From the NCBI GenBank assembly GCA_039519185.1, contig CM076854.1, forward strand, positions 173,941,144 to 174,005,143: a stretch of 64,000 nucleotides of DNA, given 5' to 3'. Under the pieces are notes generated by a model. The model was not told the origin of the DNA. It was given only the letters and a program-made list of their open reading frames with translations, and did not search any database. Shown here piece by piece: positions 1 to 12,393 of the stretch. Source of the stretch: Astragalus membranaceus. Lineage: Eukaryota > Streptophyta > Magnoliopsida > Fabales > Fabaceae. The number at the start of each line of letters is the position of its first letter. Within the stretch, counting starts at the first letter, position 1. The translations under genes were made by a program, and so were the position numbers.

Positions 1-579
1 GGAGACTTTAACTTTTAATGAAAGCACATAATTGCCACTATTAAATTATGCTTTTAATTGCTTATTATTTAATTTTTTTATATAGGTAGGAAAATCATAT
101 TTTCTTATAGAAATATAGAAATTGATAATAGCAATTGTCAAGATAATATAATATAAATATAAATCCTATGTAAAACAAGAATCTATATTTTAATAAATTA
201 TATCTATATTATTATTAACATTGGTAAAAATTCAAATAGTGGAATAAAAATATTTACGAATTAATTTTTTTTGATGAACTCAAATTATTAAAACATGCAT
301 GTATTTACCTTTTTTTGACTAACTCAAATTCAAAGAAGAAAAAAATCCATATCATTTTAAGTTATATTATTTTTTGACAAATAAATTATAGTATTATCAA
401 ATTTGATAAAAAATTAATTGGGTTGTACAACATATTCATTAAGTATATCGTCTATATATATATATAGGGGTAGAGGCCGTGGCCGTGGTGGCCGTGGTGG
501 AAGAAATAGGAGCAACAATATGCTGCCCTATCAAGAATCAAACATTCCTCTAATAGGGGATTGGACTACTGTTAATTGT

Positions 580-582
<3 letters not shown>

Positions 583-625
<43 letters not shown>
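583..625. repeat. (TA)n microsatellite
   Basis: Uninterrupted TA dinucleotide run of about 20 units. Confidence 0.95.
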
Positions 626-629
<4 letters not shown>

Positions 630-1149
630 CTAGAAATATTTAACTACAACACTATAAGTGCTATTTTATATTTAAAGTTTTTCTTCACAATAATGAAATG
701 TTTATTGTATATTATAAAAAAACCATTATAGTAGTTGTCTTTGATATAATAATAATAACAATAATAGAGGATGTTTGAAATTCTTTCTTCTTTTAACATT
801 AAATTATTATTTTAAACTATTAAAAATATATTATTACCATTTTTAACCAAAATAATATTATTGTTTTAAAAAAACAAAATATTATTATTAATTTGATTTG
901 TATTTATGTTGCGGCGTTTATGGAATCGAAAGGTTTCTAACTTTGAATTTATTTCCTTTGAAATTTAACTATTAAAATATATTTTTTAATAAAATCTAAT
1001 AATTGTCACTACCTTATTAAATGATAGTCATAGTGGAATATCATTTAATTATTTTTATATTTTTATGAAAATGATATTTTCTAATTTCTGATGAAAATAC
1101 TGAAATTATAATAACAATTAACAATATATTTACCAATAATATAATATCA

Positions 1150-1198
1150 TATAATATAATATAATATAATATAATATAATATAATATAATATAATATA
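1150..1198. repeat. ATAAT pentanucleotide microsatellite
   Basis: About ten tandem copies of a five-base unit (ATAAT), nearly perfect. Confidence 0.9.
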
Positions 1199-1923
1199 TG
1201 TTTCATTAAATTTAATTTAAAACTGCCTTTGAACTATAAAATAGTTAGTGAACTATTAACATTATATTTATTCTAACGGTTATTCATTATTTTACATTAT
1301 ATGAATTTTTTTTTTTAAGAATATTAATCATTTCTTTTATTGCTAATAAACTCGGAAATTAGTATGAAATGAGTAGAAGAGGTAGAGTTGTTTTCTTGCC
1401 ATTTTTAAAAGCATAAATCTGAACATAGTTTTTTAAAGTATATATTTATTTACAAAGAAATTAAATTATTATAAGAATTGGTAAAAATCTAAATTTAGTT
1501 GAATAAAATATATTTACTAATTATAATTGTTTGGATTAATTTGAAATATTCCAATACAAATATATTTCTTTTTTTAATTAAAACTAATATATAGATGACT
1601 TTTAAAATTCTTTTTAATGTAACAATTATGCATTGAAAATGAGAAGTTTCACATTCATATGAATTATTCCTTTAATTGATAATAAACTCATGAGTTAGTA
1701 GAATATGAGTGGAAGATGTAGAGTTTTAGTCAATTATAACAAGAAATGACTATTTAAACAAGATAGTTTTGGATGGCGAGGGGAGAGGTTTTGACAACAA
1801 AATTCATAATGAAAAACATGAAGTAGAAGAAAGGAGTGAGTTTTGCGAGATGAGGTGGAATGCACAAAAAGGGTAAATGGTTTCATGTTATTGACAATTT
1901 TGAAGTAGGCAAAGAGGCAACAA

Positions 1924-2277
1924 GATAAATTTGGATCAATTAGTGAATGAGGCAATGGAGACAACAATTATTTGTAAAGTTATAGACATTGAGAAATCAT
2001 GTATATTTTATTTTCTTCGTTTCTACTATATAGACCAGGTTTATTTCTTACTACCCTTTTATGCAGAGTTGATGTTGTTAGCGTAATGACTTTGTTGCTT
2101 TCTAAGTTTGATTCACTTGCTTTTTTCACTTTTCTTGCATGAGGGTTATTCTTCAATATGTGATTGTTGGATCAAGTTGTGTGCCTCATGCTTCTCATGG
2201 AGACTTAATTGTAAGTCATCAAATCACTTGGAGGATTATTCTTCTATTTGTGATTTTTGTCTATTTTTCTTTAAAAA

Positions 2278-2376
<99 letters not shown>

Positions 2377-2899
2377 GGATATTCTTCTATTTTATTTAGT
2401 AAAACTATTTATATTGGTGGTTTTAAATATTATGAATTAAACATCTTGAATATTCTATCAAAAATTAAACTTGCTTAATGATATTGCTTTATTTTTAGTT
2501 ATTTTTAGAAAAAAATACTTAAAATATGACTAAATGTATAGTAATTAAAATTTTTATGTTAACTATCAAAATAAGGGAAATTTAGACACTCTATGTAACA
2601 ACAAAATTTCCAAAATTCAACCCATTTCTATTTATTGATGAATTGGTGTAATTTTTAAAAATAAATTTTATATAATAATTGACATAAAATATTTTTATCT
2701 CATTATTTTGTTTGTTTAGGAATATCTTCACCTAATGCTATTTTCTTTTATTTCTTTGGTTACCATGAATGAGATTTAATATATACATATATAGTGCTTA
2801 TCATAATTTTTTTATCTAATATTTATTTATTTAGCCAGAAAGATAAATTTGGATTAGTTAGTAAATCATGCAATGGAGACAACAATTTTTTGTAAAAAA
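1924..2899. repeat. Direct repeat pair of about 55 bp, 919 bp apart
   Basis: The segment 1924-1978 recurs at 2843-2899 with a few substitutions; both contain CAATGGAGACAACAATT. Nearby, 2915-3085 has a short imperfect tandem duplication containing GTGCTAGATCTAAATGATTTG. This points to local duplication, not a gene. Confidence 0.7.
2280..2372. repeat. Compound (TC)n-(TA)n microsatellite
   Basis: About 22 TC units are followed directly by about 20 TA units. Confidence 0.95.
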
Positions 2900-3572
2900 A
2901 ATATTTATGTATATTTTAATATATTGTTCTTTATTTATGATGTGCTAGATCTAAATGATTTGTTCTTTAGAAAAAATTTTATTTTAATAGTTTTTTTATT
3001 TATGTATATTTTAATATTGTTCTTTAGAAAAAAATTTATTTTAATAGTTTTTTTTTTAAATTGTATGATGTGCTAGATCTAAATGATTTGCTTATGTTCC
3101 TTAAGTCTTCATAACATTTGCTGTCACTTCTAGGAAAGAGACTACCTTAGGTGTCACTTCTAGGAAACTTCCTTATTCCACAAAAAGGAAAAAGTAAATT
3201 ACTCCCTTAAAACTAATGCTTTCATTATAGTATTCTATTTCATGGTTTTATTAATGAATTCAAGTCTAAGATCGTTAATTAAAAATAAGAATAGTGCTTC
3301 AGGTAAAAACAACAAATAAAGCTTCAGATTTATATGTTGCAATTTGTTTACAAATTTTATACATTTACGGTTCATTTTAGCTTATTTAGATTATAAGTTT
3401 TATAAAAAAATTCATTATACTAAAATAAATATTTTGTTTCATATTGTGAATAATGGTCATACACTTCTTCATATTATTATGAAGAATGAAAATAAAGAAT
3501 TTTCTTTTTTGATAAGCATGAAAATAAAGAATTAATTTTTTATTTCTTTCTCTTTGCATGTTTCGTATTAAA

Positions 3573-3681
<109 letters not shown>

Positions 3682-4321
3682 ACTTCAATATCACTTTTAT
3701 TTTGAGTTTAAGTTTTTGTTTTAATTAATATTGATGAATTATTAGTTGGTGAAGAAACAAAGAAATAAAGAGTAGCGACTTTCTAATTTCTATGATTTAT
3801 GTTTTATTATACACAACTATTAACTTATTTTTTTAAAACTCATCCATACTTAATGTAATAATAATATTTAATTAGAGATTGTAACAGAAATTTGGAAGAA
3901 GAAAATAAAAATAGAAAAACATTATAAGATAAAAGCAAATGTAAGAGGCACATTACATATGTAAGTCTCTTTTAAACACGTTTTGATTATTACATATGTA
4001 ATTTACCATACTCAATCACATGTCTCTACTTTTAAAATTCATGCTCATATTAAATAGAATGAAATTTATTATAACTAAATATATTGAAGTTTTGCAAAAT
4101 TTTATTTTCAACAATTAAGGTCATAAACGATATTGACAATTTATATTAAAAATTGCATACACTAAATAAGAATATGCTCAAAATAAATAATTTTTGCATA
4201 TAAAAAATAAAACATTATATTTTTATAATACTATATTTTAAAAATACATAATTTATATCAACAACTTATATATCTTTGTATAAAAGCTCTAATTTTTTTT
4301 TAAAAAAATATTATATAACAA

Positions 4322-4677
4322 TGAAAGGTCTAACAAGCACAATAAAATAAGAACAATCTCCTTCGAGGGGAGCTCCTCCTTAACAAATAAAAATAAAAAT
4401 TTCAATTTACTGCATAGTATTATTCATTCATCTTCAATGGTAATATAGTCCCTCAAGTGTACTATTACAACTGTCAAATAGTGACTCATACAATATCTAG
4501 AAAGATCTCTCTATGAGTCATACAAAAGGATAAGAATTAAAAAGGACAATGGATTCACTAGATCCTTCTTACATCATGAGGTAAAAGTAAAGCAGTAAAT
4601 AATAAGTAACTCTAACGGGTGCTGTAGTCATTCAAGTATTTGGGCTTGATCTTGACTCTTCAGTTGGGTCCATAACA
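4322..4677 (-). repeat. Chromovirus 3' LTR (356 bp)
   Basis: Nearly identical to 9391-9784 except for a block of about 38 bp present only in the other copy. On the minus strand it begins TGTTATGG and ends CTTTCA. The last codons of the pol frame (down to 4632) run into this LTR. Confidence 0.9.
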
Positions 4678-4694
4678 CTCTCTTCCTCTTCTTC
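4678..4694 (-). promoter_or_regulatory. Polypurine tract of the chromovirus
   Basis: On the minus strand a run of only A and G abuts the TG of the 3' LTR. This is the expected primer site for plus-strand DNA synthesis. Confidence 0.75.
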
Positions 4695-5239
4695 AAACAC
4701 CTTGTCCTCAAGGTGTAGTTCAGGAAACTGCTGAATGATGGTGTCAAGAACTTCCCAAGTTGCATCTTCAGGGAAAGAATCAGACCGTTGCACTAGAATT
4801 TTAGTGGGAGAAGTAGGACTGTGTTTCCAATCAAGAACAGCTACTGGTTTGATCTGTGCAGCAGTAGGGATTTCAGCATCAACAAGATCAGTGGGAGTAG
4901 TGACATACCCAAAGAATGGTTTAAGTTGAGAGCAGTGAAAAACATGGTGGATTTTACTAGTCTCAGGCAGCTTCAATTCAAAGGCCACAGAGCCAATTTG
5001 CTTCACAATCTCATAAGGACCAAAGAAACGTTTAGAGAGTTTCTTGTTCCTGCTACCAATCACAGAGTTCTGCCTATGAGGTCGAAGTTTCACTAGAACC
5101 ATGTCACCTACTTTCAAAGAGTGTTCCACCCTACGCTTGTCAGCATACATCTTCATAGTTTCCTGTGCTTTCAGCAGCTTTTTTCCAACAGCTTAATCAT
5201 GTCTTCCCTGTTTTTGAGTGTAGTATCCAAAGTTTCAAC

Positions 5240-5607
5240 CAATGTTTTTAAAACCGGACCGGAGATCGAACCGGCGAGGCCTCCGGTTCATGGTTCAATC
5301 GGTTCAACCGGTTCAACCATGGTTGAACCGGATGAGTAATTTATTAAATAAAAAATAAAAAATATTAAATTTTGGAGAAAAAAGTAAATTTAAAAATAAA
5401 AAAATGTATTTCGGGCGGTTCAATCCGGTTCGGTTTCCGGTTCAAAGCGGTTGAACCGCGGTTCAACCCGGTTCTTCCCCGGTTCGATCCGGTTCTGGGC
5501 GGTTCAATAGGACTGCGGTTCAAATGGGGTTGAACCAACCGGTCGGGGGTCCGGTTCCCGGTTCAACTGGTTGAACCGGCCGATCCGGTCCGGTTTTTAA
5601 AACATTG
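5240..5607. mobile_element. hAT-type MITE, 368 bp, TSD GTTTCAAC
   Basis: Termini are inverted (CAATGTTTTTAAAACCGG against CAATGTTTTAAAAACCGG) and the interior is full of GGTTCAACCGG-like words. The same eight bases, GTTTCAAC, lie at 5232-5239 and 5608-5615. An 8-bp duplication and these ends fit the hAT superfamily. It has no coding capacity and inserted into the chromovirus integrase frame. Confidence 0.9.
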
Positions 5608-6594
5608 GTTTCAACTGAAGAACTTCCAGAAATATATTGAGGGATGGATGGTGGTGGTTTTCCATAGACAATATGAAATGGAGACAGCCCAGTTGAAGTG
5701 TGTACAGAAGTGTTATAGTACCGCTCAGCAAGATGGAGAAACTTACCCCATTGATTAGGTTGATTGTGAACAAAACACCTTAGATATTGCTGAAGAGTTT
5801 TATTAACCACTTCAGTCTGACCAACACTCTGAGGATGGTAGGCTGAGGACATTCTCAGAATAGTGCCACTTATACGAAAGAGTTGCTGCCAGAATTTACT
5901 TAGGAATATTGGATCTCTGCCTGAAACAATGCTTCTAGGTATTCCATGATGTTTGCAGACCATATCAAAGAATAACTCAGCAACTTTAGAAGCGGTGAAG
6001 TTGGTAGGAAGCATACGAAAATGAGAATCCTTGGAAAATCTGTCAACCACCACGAAGATAACAGTGTTATTTTGGAATGAAAGCGACCCAATTATGAAAT
6101 CCATTGAAATATCCTCCCAAATAGAAGAAGGAATAGGCAGCTACACAATTCTTGACAAAGTCAGCTACATCATGCTTCATATTGTCCCAAAAAACATTTT
6201 CTTTGAGTCTCCCATAAGTTTTGTGAACTCCACTATGGCCCCCTATAGTAGAAGCATGAAATTCCTCCAACAAGAGTTTCTTAAAAACAGAACCAGTAGG
6301 AACAAACAACTTTTCTTTGAAAAAGAATAAATCACTCTTCACTGTAAAATGAGGGAACTTAGAGGAATCCTGGTGTACCTTGAGCTTCAAGGTCTGATAA
6401 TCCTCATTAGTGGCTACCTCCTCTTTGAACTTAGCAAGAAAATCAAAATGAGGAGTAGACAGAATCATTGCTTGAGAAGGTTCATCCCGAATACGAGAGA
6501 GAGCATCAGCTACACGATTGTGAGTGCCTGGCTTGTATTGGATGGTGTAGGAAAACCCAAGAAGCTTAGCCAGATAGTATTGTTGCTCAGGAGT

Positions 6595-8240
6595 CTATAT
6601 CACTTGAGTCATGAGTTCCCGTAGGCTTCTCTGATCAGTGTTTATAGTGAAAGTGCGACCCAGCAAATAAGTCCTCCATTTTTTCACAGTAGAGGTAATT
6701 GCACAGAGCTCTCTAACATATGTAGATGCATTGAGGAGTTTGGGGAAAAACTTCCAGCTATAGAAACAAATGGGGTGCCCATTCTGTGACAAAACTGCAC
6801 CCATACCAAGCCCTGAGGCATCAGTGTCCAAAGTGAATTCTTCTTCAAAGTTTGGCAGAGCCAAAACAGGTGCTGCTGTCATAGCTTTTTTGAGATTCTC
6901 AAAAGCAGTTTGTGCTATGTCAGACCAAACAAACGAATCCTTCTTAAGAAGTTCAGTCAAGGGATGAGCAATAGAAGCATTGTTGCAGATGAACTTTCTA
7001 TAGAACCCTGTGAGCCCCAAAAAACCTCTCAATTGTTTCACAGTTTTGAGACATGGCTAGTTAACCATTGCTTTTATCTTTTCAGGATCAGGTCCAACAT
7101 CATTAGCTGGGACAATATGGCCTAGGTAAGGTGAATTTACTGAGCTTAAGGAAAAACTGATGTGTGACTAGGCATTCAAAGACTGTTTGGAGGTGGTGAA
7201 GATGATCATCAAGGGTCTTGCTATAAACAAGGATGTCATCAAAGAATACTATGACAAATTGTCTTAAGTAAGGTGCAAAAATGATGTTCATTGTGGCTTG
7301 GAAGGTGGAGGGAGCATTCCATAAGCCAAAGGGCATTACAAGGAACTCATAGTGGCCTTGGTGGGTACGAAAAGCTGTTTTGGCAATTTCATTTGGGTTG
7401 AGGCGTATTTGGTGGTATCCGGATCTAAGGTCAAGCTTAGAAAACCATTTGGTGCCATGAAGCTCATCAAGAATCTCATCAATGGATGGAATGGGAAAAC
7501 GGTCTTTGGTGGTTATTGAATTTAAGGCTCTATAGTCCACACAAAATCTCCACGAGCCATCTTTCTTGCGGACTAGGAGGACAAGGGATGAGAAGGCACT
7601 AGACCTTGGTTGAATAATGCATTGTTCAAGCATGGATTTGATTTGAGTTTCAATTTCTTGTTTTTGGAATTGTGGGTATCTGTAGGGCCTCACATTGACA
7701 GGATTAGAACCCTCAAGTAATGGAATGTGGTGGTCAGTGGGACGACTAGGAGGGAGGGAGTTTGGCATTTCAAATAAATGAGCAAACTGGTCTAGTAAGG
7801 TTTGAATAAAAGGTTCTGGTGTGTTTGGTGGGTCATTGCTGGCAGGTTGGTTGATAATTTGGAGCTCATAAAATGTGTCAACAGCATGTGTGGCAATGAG
7901 TCTTTTTAGCTGGTGGAGTGAAGATTCACTGGGTTGTGGTTTTGGCTCAGCACTGATTTGGACAACAAACCCTTCTTTGATAAAATGCATAGTTAACTTG
8001 TCATAATCCGTAAGAACAGGGCCTAAAGTTTTTAACCACTAAACTCCCAAAACAATATCAGCACCGCTTATAGGTAGTACAAACAAATCTACCAAAAATT
8101 CATTAGAACTCATAGCAATATTTAGATTGGCACATAAAAATTCACATTTTAACTGCTCACCATTTCCTACCAGGACTTGGAAAGGTTGTATTGGTGTGAG
8201 GGGTAGGTTCAAATGTTTGGCTATGTGGTCTTGAATGAAA
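6595..8240 (-). pseudogene. Chromovirus protease C-part, reverse transcriptase and RNase H, broken
   Basis: The frame resumes after a stop at about 8240 and is interrupted again near 8040 (TAG) before the long open stretch 7990-7103. That stretch holds a full set of reverse transcriptase blocks: RKKDGSWRFCVDYRALN, KLDLRSGYHQIR, EFLVMPFGLWNAPSTFQ and the catalytic FFDDILVYS. After a break at 7103-7041, the RNase H region (7041-6595) has LDTDASGLGMGAVLSQ, YVRELCAI and NTDQRSL, giving the D-E-D catalytic set. In a live element this would convert element RNA into DNA. Breaks show it is inactive. Confidence 0.9.
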
Positions 8241-8242
8241 TT

Positions 8243-9376
8243 TTAGTTGCTGCCACCATCTATAAGGACAACAACAGGGTGCTGTTTTAAGTGGCCTACT
8301 ACACGAAGTGTTTGGGGAATGGAATGTCCTAATAGAGCGTGTAGGCTAATATGAGGCTGTGGCACTTCAGCAGTGAGTTCTTGGGTATTGGTGGTGGTGA
8401 GGGTTTTCTGGGTTTCTAGTAAGAGAGCTACTGGGTCAGAGTTTTCTGGAGATGGGTCTGGTTCAGCTATGATGAGGTGAAAGGTTCGTTTACAACGATG
8501 GCCAAGAGCATATTTCTCATCACTGTTGTAGCATAAACCCTTTTCTCTACGAGTTTGAAGTTCCGGAGGTGAAAGGCGACGAACTGGTGTCGAGGGTTTG
8601 CTAGGGTTGCTCGAAGGAACAATGGGGTTTTGTGGTGGTTTAAGAGGTTGTTTCTGGGTAGCTGTGGATGAGCTAGAAGTTGCAAAAAATGGGGTTTTAC
8701 GAGTTAAAAAGGAATTTTTATCATTGATTTTTTCTTCTTGTAATTTAGCCAAACTAATTGCATGAGAAAGAGAGATAGGTTGAAAAGCCTGTACCTCACG
8801 GCGGATCTCCGGCTTTAGACCAGAAACGAAGCAGCTGAGATAGAACGGCGGCGGAAGTCCCACAATGCGATTCGCGAGCGATTCAAACTCCGTTTGATAC
8901 TCCTTCACTGAACCCGTTTGACAAAGCTTGAACAGAGAACCCTTTGGGTCTTCGTAGTGAGAAGGGGAAAAACACAGTTCCAGCGAATGAAGAAACATTG
9001 GCCACGAAACCAACTGTCCATTGGCGTGCATCCATTGATACCAGGTAAGTGCTTCGCCTTCAAGGTAAAAGGAAGCAAGATGCAACTGTTGATCTTCAGA
9101 AACGTGATGAAAGTCGAAGAACTGGGTGATTTTGAAAATCCACCCCATTGGGTCAGTGCAGTTGAAGTGTGGAATCTCGAGCTTGATGGAGGAAGTGGCA
9201 AAGGAGCGGTGGTTCAATGGATCTGGCGTAGGCAGAATAGTGGGAATGGTGGGATGAGTGCGAAGTTGAAGAACTTCTGCGAAAAGCGTAGCGAGGTTTT
9301 GCTGAAATGTTTGTTGATTGTTGAGAATTTGTTGAATCATATCTTCAAGTGAGGGTGTGGGAGGTGGAGTAGCCAT
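8243..9376 (-). pseudogene. Chromovirus gag and start of protease
   Basis: I start it at the ATG at 9376 (protein MATPPPTPSLEDMIQQ); the open frame extends 11 codons further up but those overlap the primer site and LTR. It has the capsid-like region typical of plant gypsy elements (LEGEALTWYQWM, FVSGLKPEIRREV), then a CCHC zinc knuckle CYNSDEKYALGHRCK in which the second Cys is Ser, then an aspartic protease active site LIDGGSN at the end of the frame. A stop follows immediately at about 8240. The start lies only about 15 nt from the LTR, so there is almost no leader. Confidence 0.88.
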
Positions 9377-9389
9377 GATGAAAGCACCA
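9377..9389 (-). other. Primer binding site of the chromovirus
   Basis: One base after the 5' LTR the minus strand reads TGGTGCTTTCATC. The TGG matches the CCA end of a tRNA. I did not assign the tRNA. It directly abuts the gag start codon. Confidence 0.55.
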
Positions 9390-9390
9390 G

Positions 9391-9784
9391 TGAAAGGTCT
9401 AACAAGCACAATGAAATAAGAACAATCTCCTTCGAGGGGAGCTCCTCCTTAACAAATAAAAATAAACATTTCAATTTACTGCCTAGTATTATTCATTCCT
9501 AATGGTAATATAGTACCCTCAAGTGTACTATTACAGCTGTCAAATAGTGACTCATACAATATCTAGAAAGATCTCTCTGAGTCATACAAAAGGATAAGAA
9601 TTGAAAAGGACAATGGATTCACTAGATCCTTCTTACATCATGAGGTAAAAGTAAAGTAGTAAATAATAAGTAACTCTAACGGGTGTTGAAGTCATTCAAG
9701 TATTTGGGCTTGATCTTGACTCTCTTGGATTTGGGCCTCACTTGAGCTATGTTGTATTCTTCCTCTTCAGTTTGGTCCATAACA
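9391..9784 (-). repeat. Chromovirus 5' LTR (394 bp)
   Basis: Upstream LTR of the minus-strand element, ending at the AACAA target duplication (9785-9789). It contains about 38 bp near its outer end that the 3' LTR lacks. Confidence 0.9.
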
Positions 9785-9789
9785 AACAA

Positions 9790-9817
9790 CCCGTGCAACG
9801 CACGGGTATTCCCCTAG
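9790..9817 (+). mobile_element. Helitron 3' terminus (hairpin plus CTAG)
   Basis: A perfect 7-bp hairpin (CCCGTGC, loop AAC, GCACGGG at 9790-9806) lies 7 nt upstream of CTAG (9814-9817), which is followed by T. Plant Helitrons end in exactly this way: a short GC hairpin, then CTRR, inserted between A and T. The 5' end was not found; the chromovirus is inserted just upstream of the hairpin. Confidence 0.6.
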
Positions 9818-9818
9818 T

Positions 9819-9986
9819 ATATATATAGTAGTTGTTTTATGAAAAGATTGTAGTCTTGGAGTTCATTATTTATTTTAACTCTTGATTTCTAATCCATCCG
9901 CCATTTATAGCATTCTAACATGAAGGATGACAAACAAGCCTAGATCCTTAAATAAATTTCAATGTGTTAGCTAAATAATTCCAAAG

Positions 9987-10017
<31 letters not shown>

Positions 10018-10579
10018 GCGTTATTTTTTTTTGACCAAAATATATCGCGTTATTATAAAAAGCTTAAACTTGTTATTAAATCGGCTTTAAATTACCCAAA
10101 CTATCACCTAACAAGATTGATAATGTAAGTGTCCATAAAGGGAAGAAATAAATGATAGGAAGAAAGGAAGAAGACTGAATTTCAGGTTGGTTTAAGCAGC
10201 TAACTTCTTTTGCGGTATAATGACTCATAACTGCCTCTAAAATACTTGGCCAAGACATGGCATATGTAACTGGCAAATGTAGTTGTCTCTAATCTCTATA
10301 CATGACAAATTTATATTCTGTGTCCTAATTCTTTTGCATCCCTTCAATTTAAAGCACTTGGTCCATCCCCCTCTCCTGACTGACCCCCTCCCAAACGCAC
10401 GTACATCCCCCAAACTCAATGTCTAGTAATGAAAATCTATCTAATTCAACTATAATTATTAATTAAGCAGCAGCAATTAATCAGGTTAAATTTCCACTTG
10501 AAATACAAGAGAAGAAAAAATAAGGTACCCTTGCAAAAGTGAAGTGTATTATTGCACATCACCGTGTAAAATTATTTCG
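9819..10579. other. Non-coding, nothing recognised apart from a (TA)n tract
   Basis: AT-rich DNA with a (TA)n run at about 9989-10017. No coding region, RNA gene or repeat structure was recognised. Confidence 0.5.
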
Positions 10580-11235
10580 CATTATCTTAGTGATTCCACA
10601 ACTGCTTTGATCTTAAAGTCTGAGTAAGTGATCAACGGAGCTATAAGCATAGTCAATGAGAGATCAACTGAGTTAGAAGGATTAGCCAATGAATCATCAG
10701 CCGAGGAAGCGGTTGATTTCATGATTAATCCAAAACGGTACATGGACGTTATGGCTAACAAAATCTAAGTAGTGGATAAATTCCAACATTATGCGCCAAA
10801 GGCAGTTAGTACTAGAGCAGCTTCTTAAGAGATTAAGCGCACAATTAGAATAGTGGACGTTGCTCTTAGCCAAGTAACCGTTTTTTGTCGCTAGTGATCA
10901 TCGCCAATAGATACCAACTTTTCATTGAAAGTATAAATACTATGTTTATGAATGTAATAACTACACAATCAAACCAATTACAATCTACTTTTTCAAGCAT
11001 TTTTACGCCTTTCTTCATTATGCATTTTCTTAGTTTAGTTCTTAGAGTAATCAAACCTTCCAAAAGCATAATCCTAACACTCTTTGGAGTAGTTAGGGAT
11101 CCCATAACTGAGTAACAGAGTTCCTTCCTTAGCGTATTTACTTGAAGAAATGAGTTGAACCATCATTAGTCGATCCTCGACTAATTAAACTCGAAGCTAA
11201 TTTGACAATAAATTTAGCACAGTCGATGAGACCAC
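10580..11235 (+). mobile_element. Decayed LTR plus primer-site remnant of a gypsy-type element
   Basis: A TATA-like box (GTATAAATAC at 10931-10940) is followed by pyrimidine-rich transcribed sequence. At about 11200-11232 the sequence ACAATAAATTTAGCAC and the following bases resemble the LTR end and primer site seen in plant gypsy elements (AATTTGGCAC then a CAGTGGGACC-like stretch). No partner LTR and no coding domain are present, so this is probably a truncated remnant. Confidence 0.35.
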
Positions 11236-11499
11236 AATAGGCAAACACTGAAATGTTTGATTCGCCTGGTTAAGACTATCATTGGCGTATGCACCTATGT
11301 TATGGGAAGAATTTGAATAGCATGGATCCCTTTTCTGCTCAGGAAAAAGGGAGTTCTCGAAAGCCAACAAACCCAACAGGTTAATAAGGCCAATGATATG
11401 GGAATACATGACAACATGTATCAAGGTGCTCAACAATGACTGACAATTAAACCTATATATTGCATAAGGAAGTGCAGGCCAAAGAGTTGGAGACCAAAA

Positions 11500-11640
11500 G
11501 AGTCACTCCTAGCAATAACTCAACTGGTTTTACCAATCCTAGCCAATGAGCACCAAAAGAGTGTAAGCAGGGAGGTCCCAGGTTCAAACTCGGAAAACTA
11601 ACATTCCCTCCCCCACTAACATTGCCTATAAAAAAACGAC
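11500..11640 (+). mobile_element. tRNA-derived SINE-like fragment
   Basis: An A-box-like TAACTCAACTGGT (near 11516) and a B-box-like GGTTCAAACTC (near 11581) are about 65 bp apart, as in tRNA-derived SINEs with an RNA polymerase III promoter. The fragment continues into a short A-rich stretch. No target duplication was identified. Confidence 0.45.
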
Positions 11641-11727
11641 ATGCATGGAAGAATCGCTGTTCCAAATATTTATGTTCAAATAAAGTCAAAAAGGTAAATA
11701 ATGTAATAAATACAAATGTAATAATCA

Positions 11728-11733
<6 letters not shown>

Positions 11734-11788
<55 letters not shown>

Positions 11789-12384
11789 GAAAAGTCGCCT
11801 TGAATTTTTAAAAGAATAAATAACAACATTTTTGCTATTGAAATAAGATAGTAATTATTTTTATTTAATGTAAAGAAAAATACTTTGAGAAATATGTAAT
11901 GACCTTAATTTTATTTTCATGTTTTATTTTCTATTTTTGGTTCATAAAAAATATTGTTAAATAATTTAACTCTTTATTGCAGTAAAAAAAGATATCTCTT
12001 ATGTTTGAAGGCGTTTATCTAAAAATGGTATGATGAACCAGGCTTATAATTATTTATTTATTTATTTGACAAAAATTAATTAAAATTTTAAAAATTTATA
12101 AATTGTACAATAATATTTAATTATCAATAGTTATAATTAATTATAAAAGATTTTGTATAAAAATATGGTAATAAATTTAATGTATATTAAAAGTCATCAT
12201 TGACTAATATAACTTTTCATTATGTTCTGGTAAAAAAAAAACTTTTCATTATGTTTTACCATATTATATGTTTACATTATTTTATTTTACTTTGTTAAAA
12301 AATATTTTTGACATGCATATAAAAATGCTTAAATTAAAACAAAATAATTTATATACGTAGCAAATATTTATTTATGAAATAAAT
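11734..12384. other. (TA)n microsatellite and AT-rich DNA
   Basis: A TA run fills about 11734-11782. The rest up to the MITE target duplication is AT-rich with no recognised feature. Confidence 0.7.
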
Positions 12385-12393
12385 AAAATAAAT

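Larger units (their letters stand above)
4632..6500 (-). pseudogene. Chromovirus integrase and chromodomain region, broken
   Basis: Reading from 6500 downward: an H-H-C-C zinc-binding motif (HASTIGGHSGVHKTYG, then KNC) is followed by a deletion of roughly 20-30 residues just after the first Cys of the expected Cys pair. The core domain has MDFIIGS (first catalytic Asp), then SGRDPIF, where the usual catalytic Asp is Gly, then YHPQSVGQTEVVNK with the Glu. The frame is split at 5240-5607 by a hAT MITE and shifts once more near 5180-5200. The C-terminal part (5156-4632) has a chromodomain-like segment with AVLDWKHSP and ATWEVLDTI. Integrase would insert element DNA, and chromodomains bind histone marks; this copy cannot encode a working enzyme. 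Confidence 0.88.
4322..9784 (-). mobile_element. Ty3/gypsy chromovirus, degenerate, 5.46 kb, TSD AACAA
   Basis: This is a complete but dead LTR retrotransposon read on the minus strand. The two LTRs (4322-4677 and 9391-9784) start TG and end CA, and the element is flanked by AACAA at 4317-4321 and 9785-9789. A purine tract (minus strand, 4678-4694) precedes the 3' LTR, and a tRNA-like primer site follows the 5' LTR. Order on the minus strand: gag with zinc knuckle, protease, reverse transcriptase, RNase H, integrase, chromodomain-like C-terminus. That order and the C-terminal chromodomain are typical of chromoviruses. Stops, frameshifts, deletions and a hAT MITE interrupt it. It landed a few bases inside the 3' end of a Helitron. 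Confidence 0.93.

Noticed and set aside
418..633. Small ORF with an Arg/Gly-rich stretch
   Set aside because: It starts at TTG, ends in a (TA)n microsatellite and has no supporting gene structure.
2108..2440. ORFs of 86-110 codons over 2108-2440
   Set aside because: Most of their length is (TC)n and (TA)n microsatellite.
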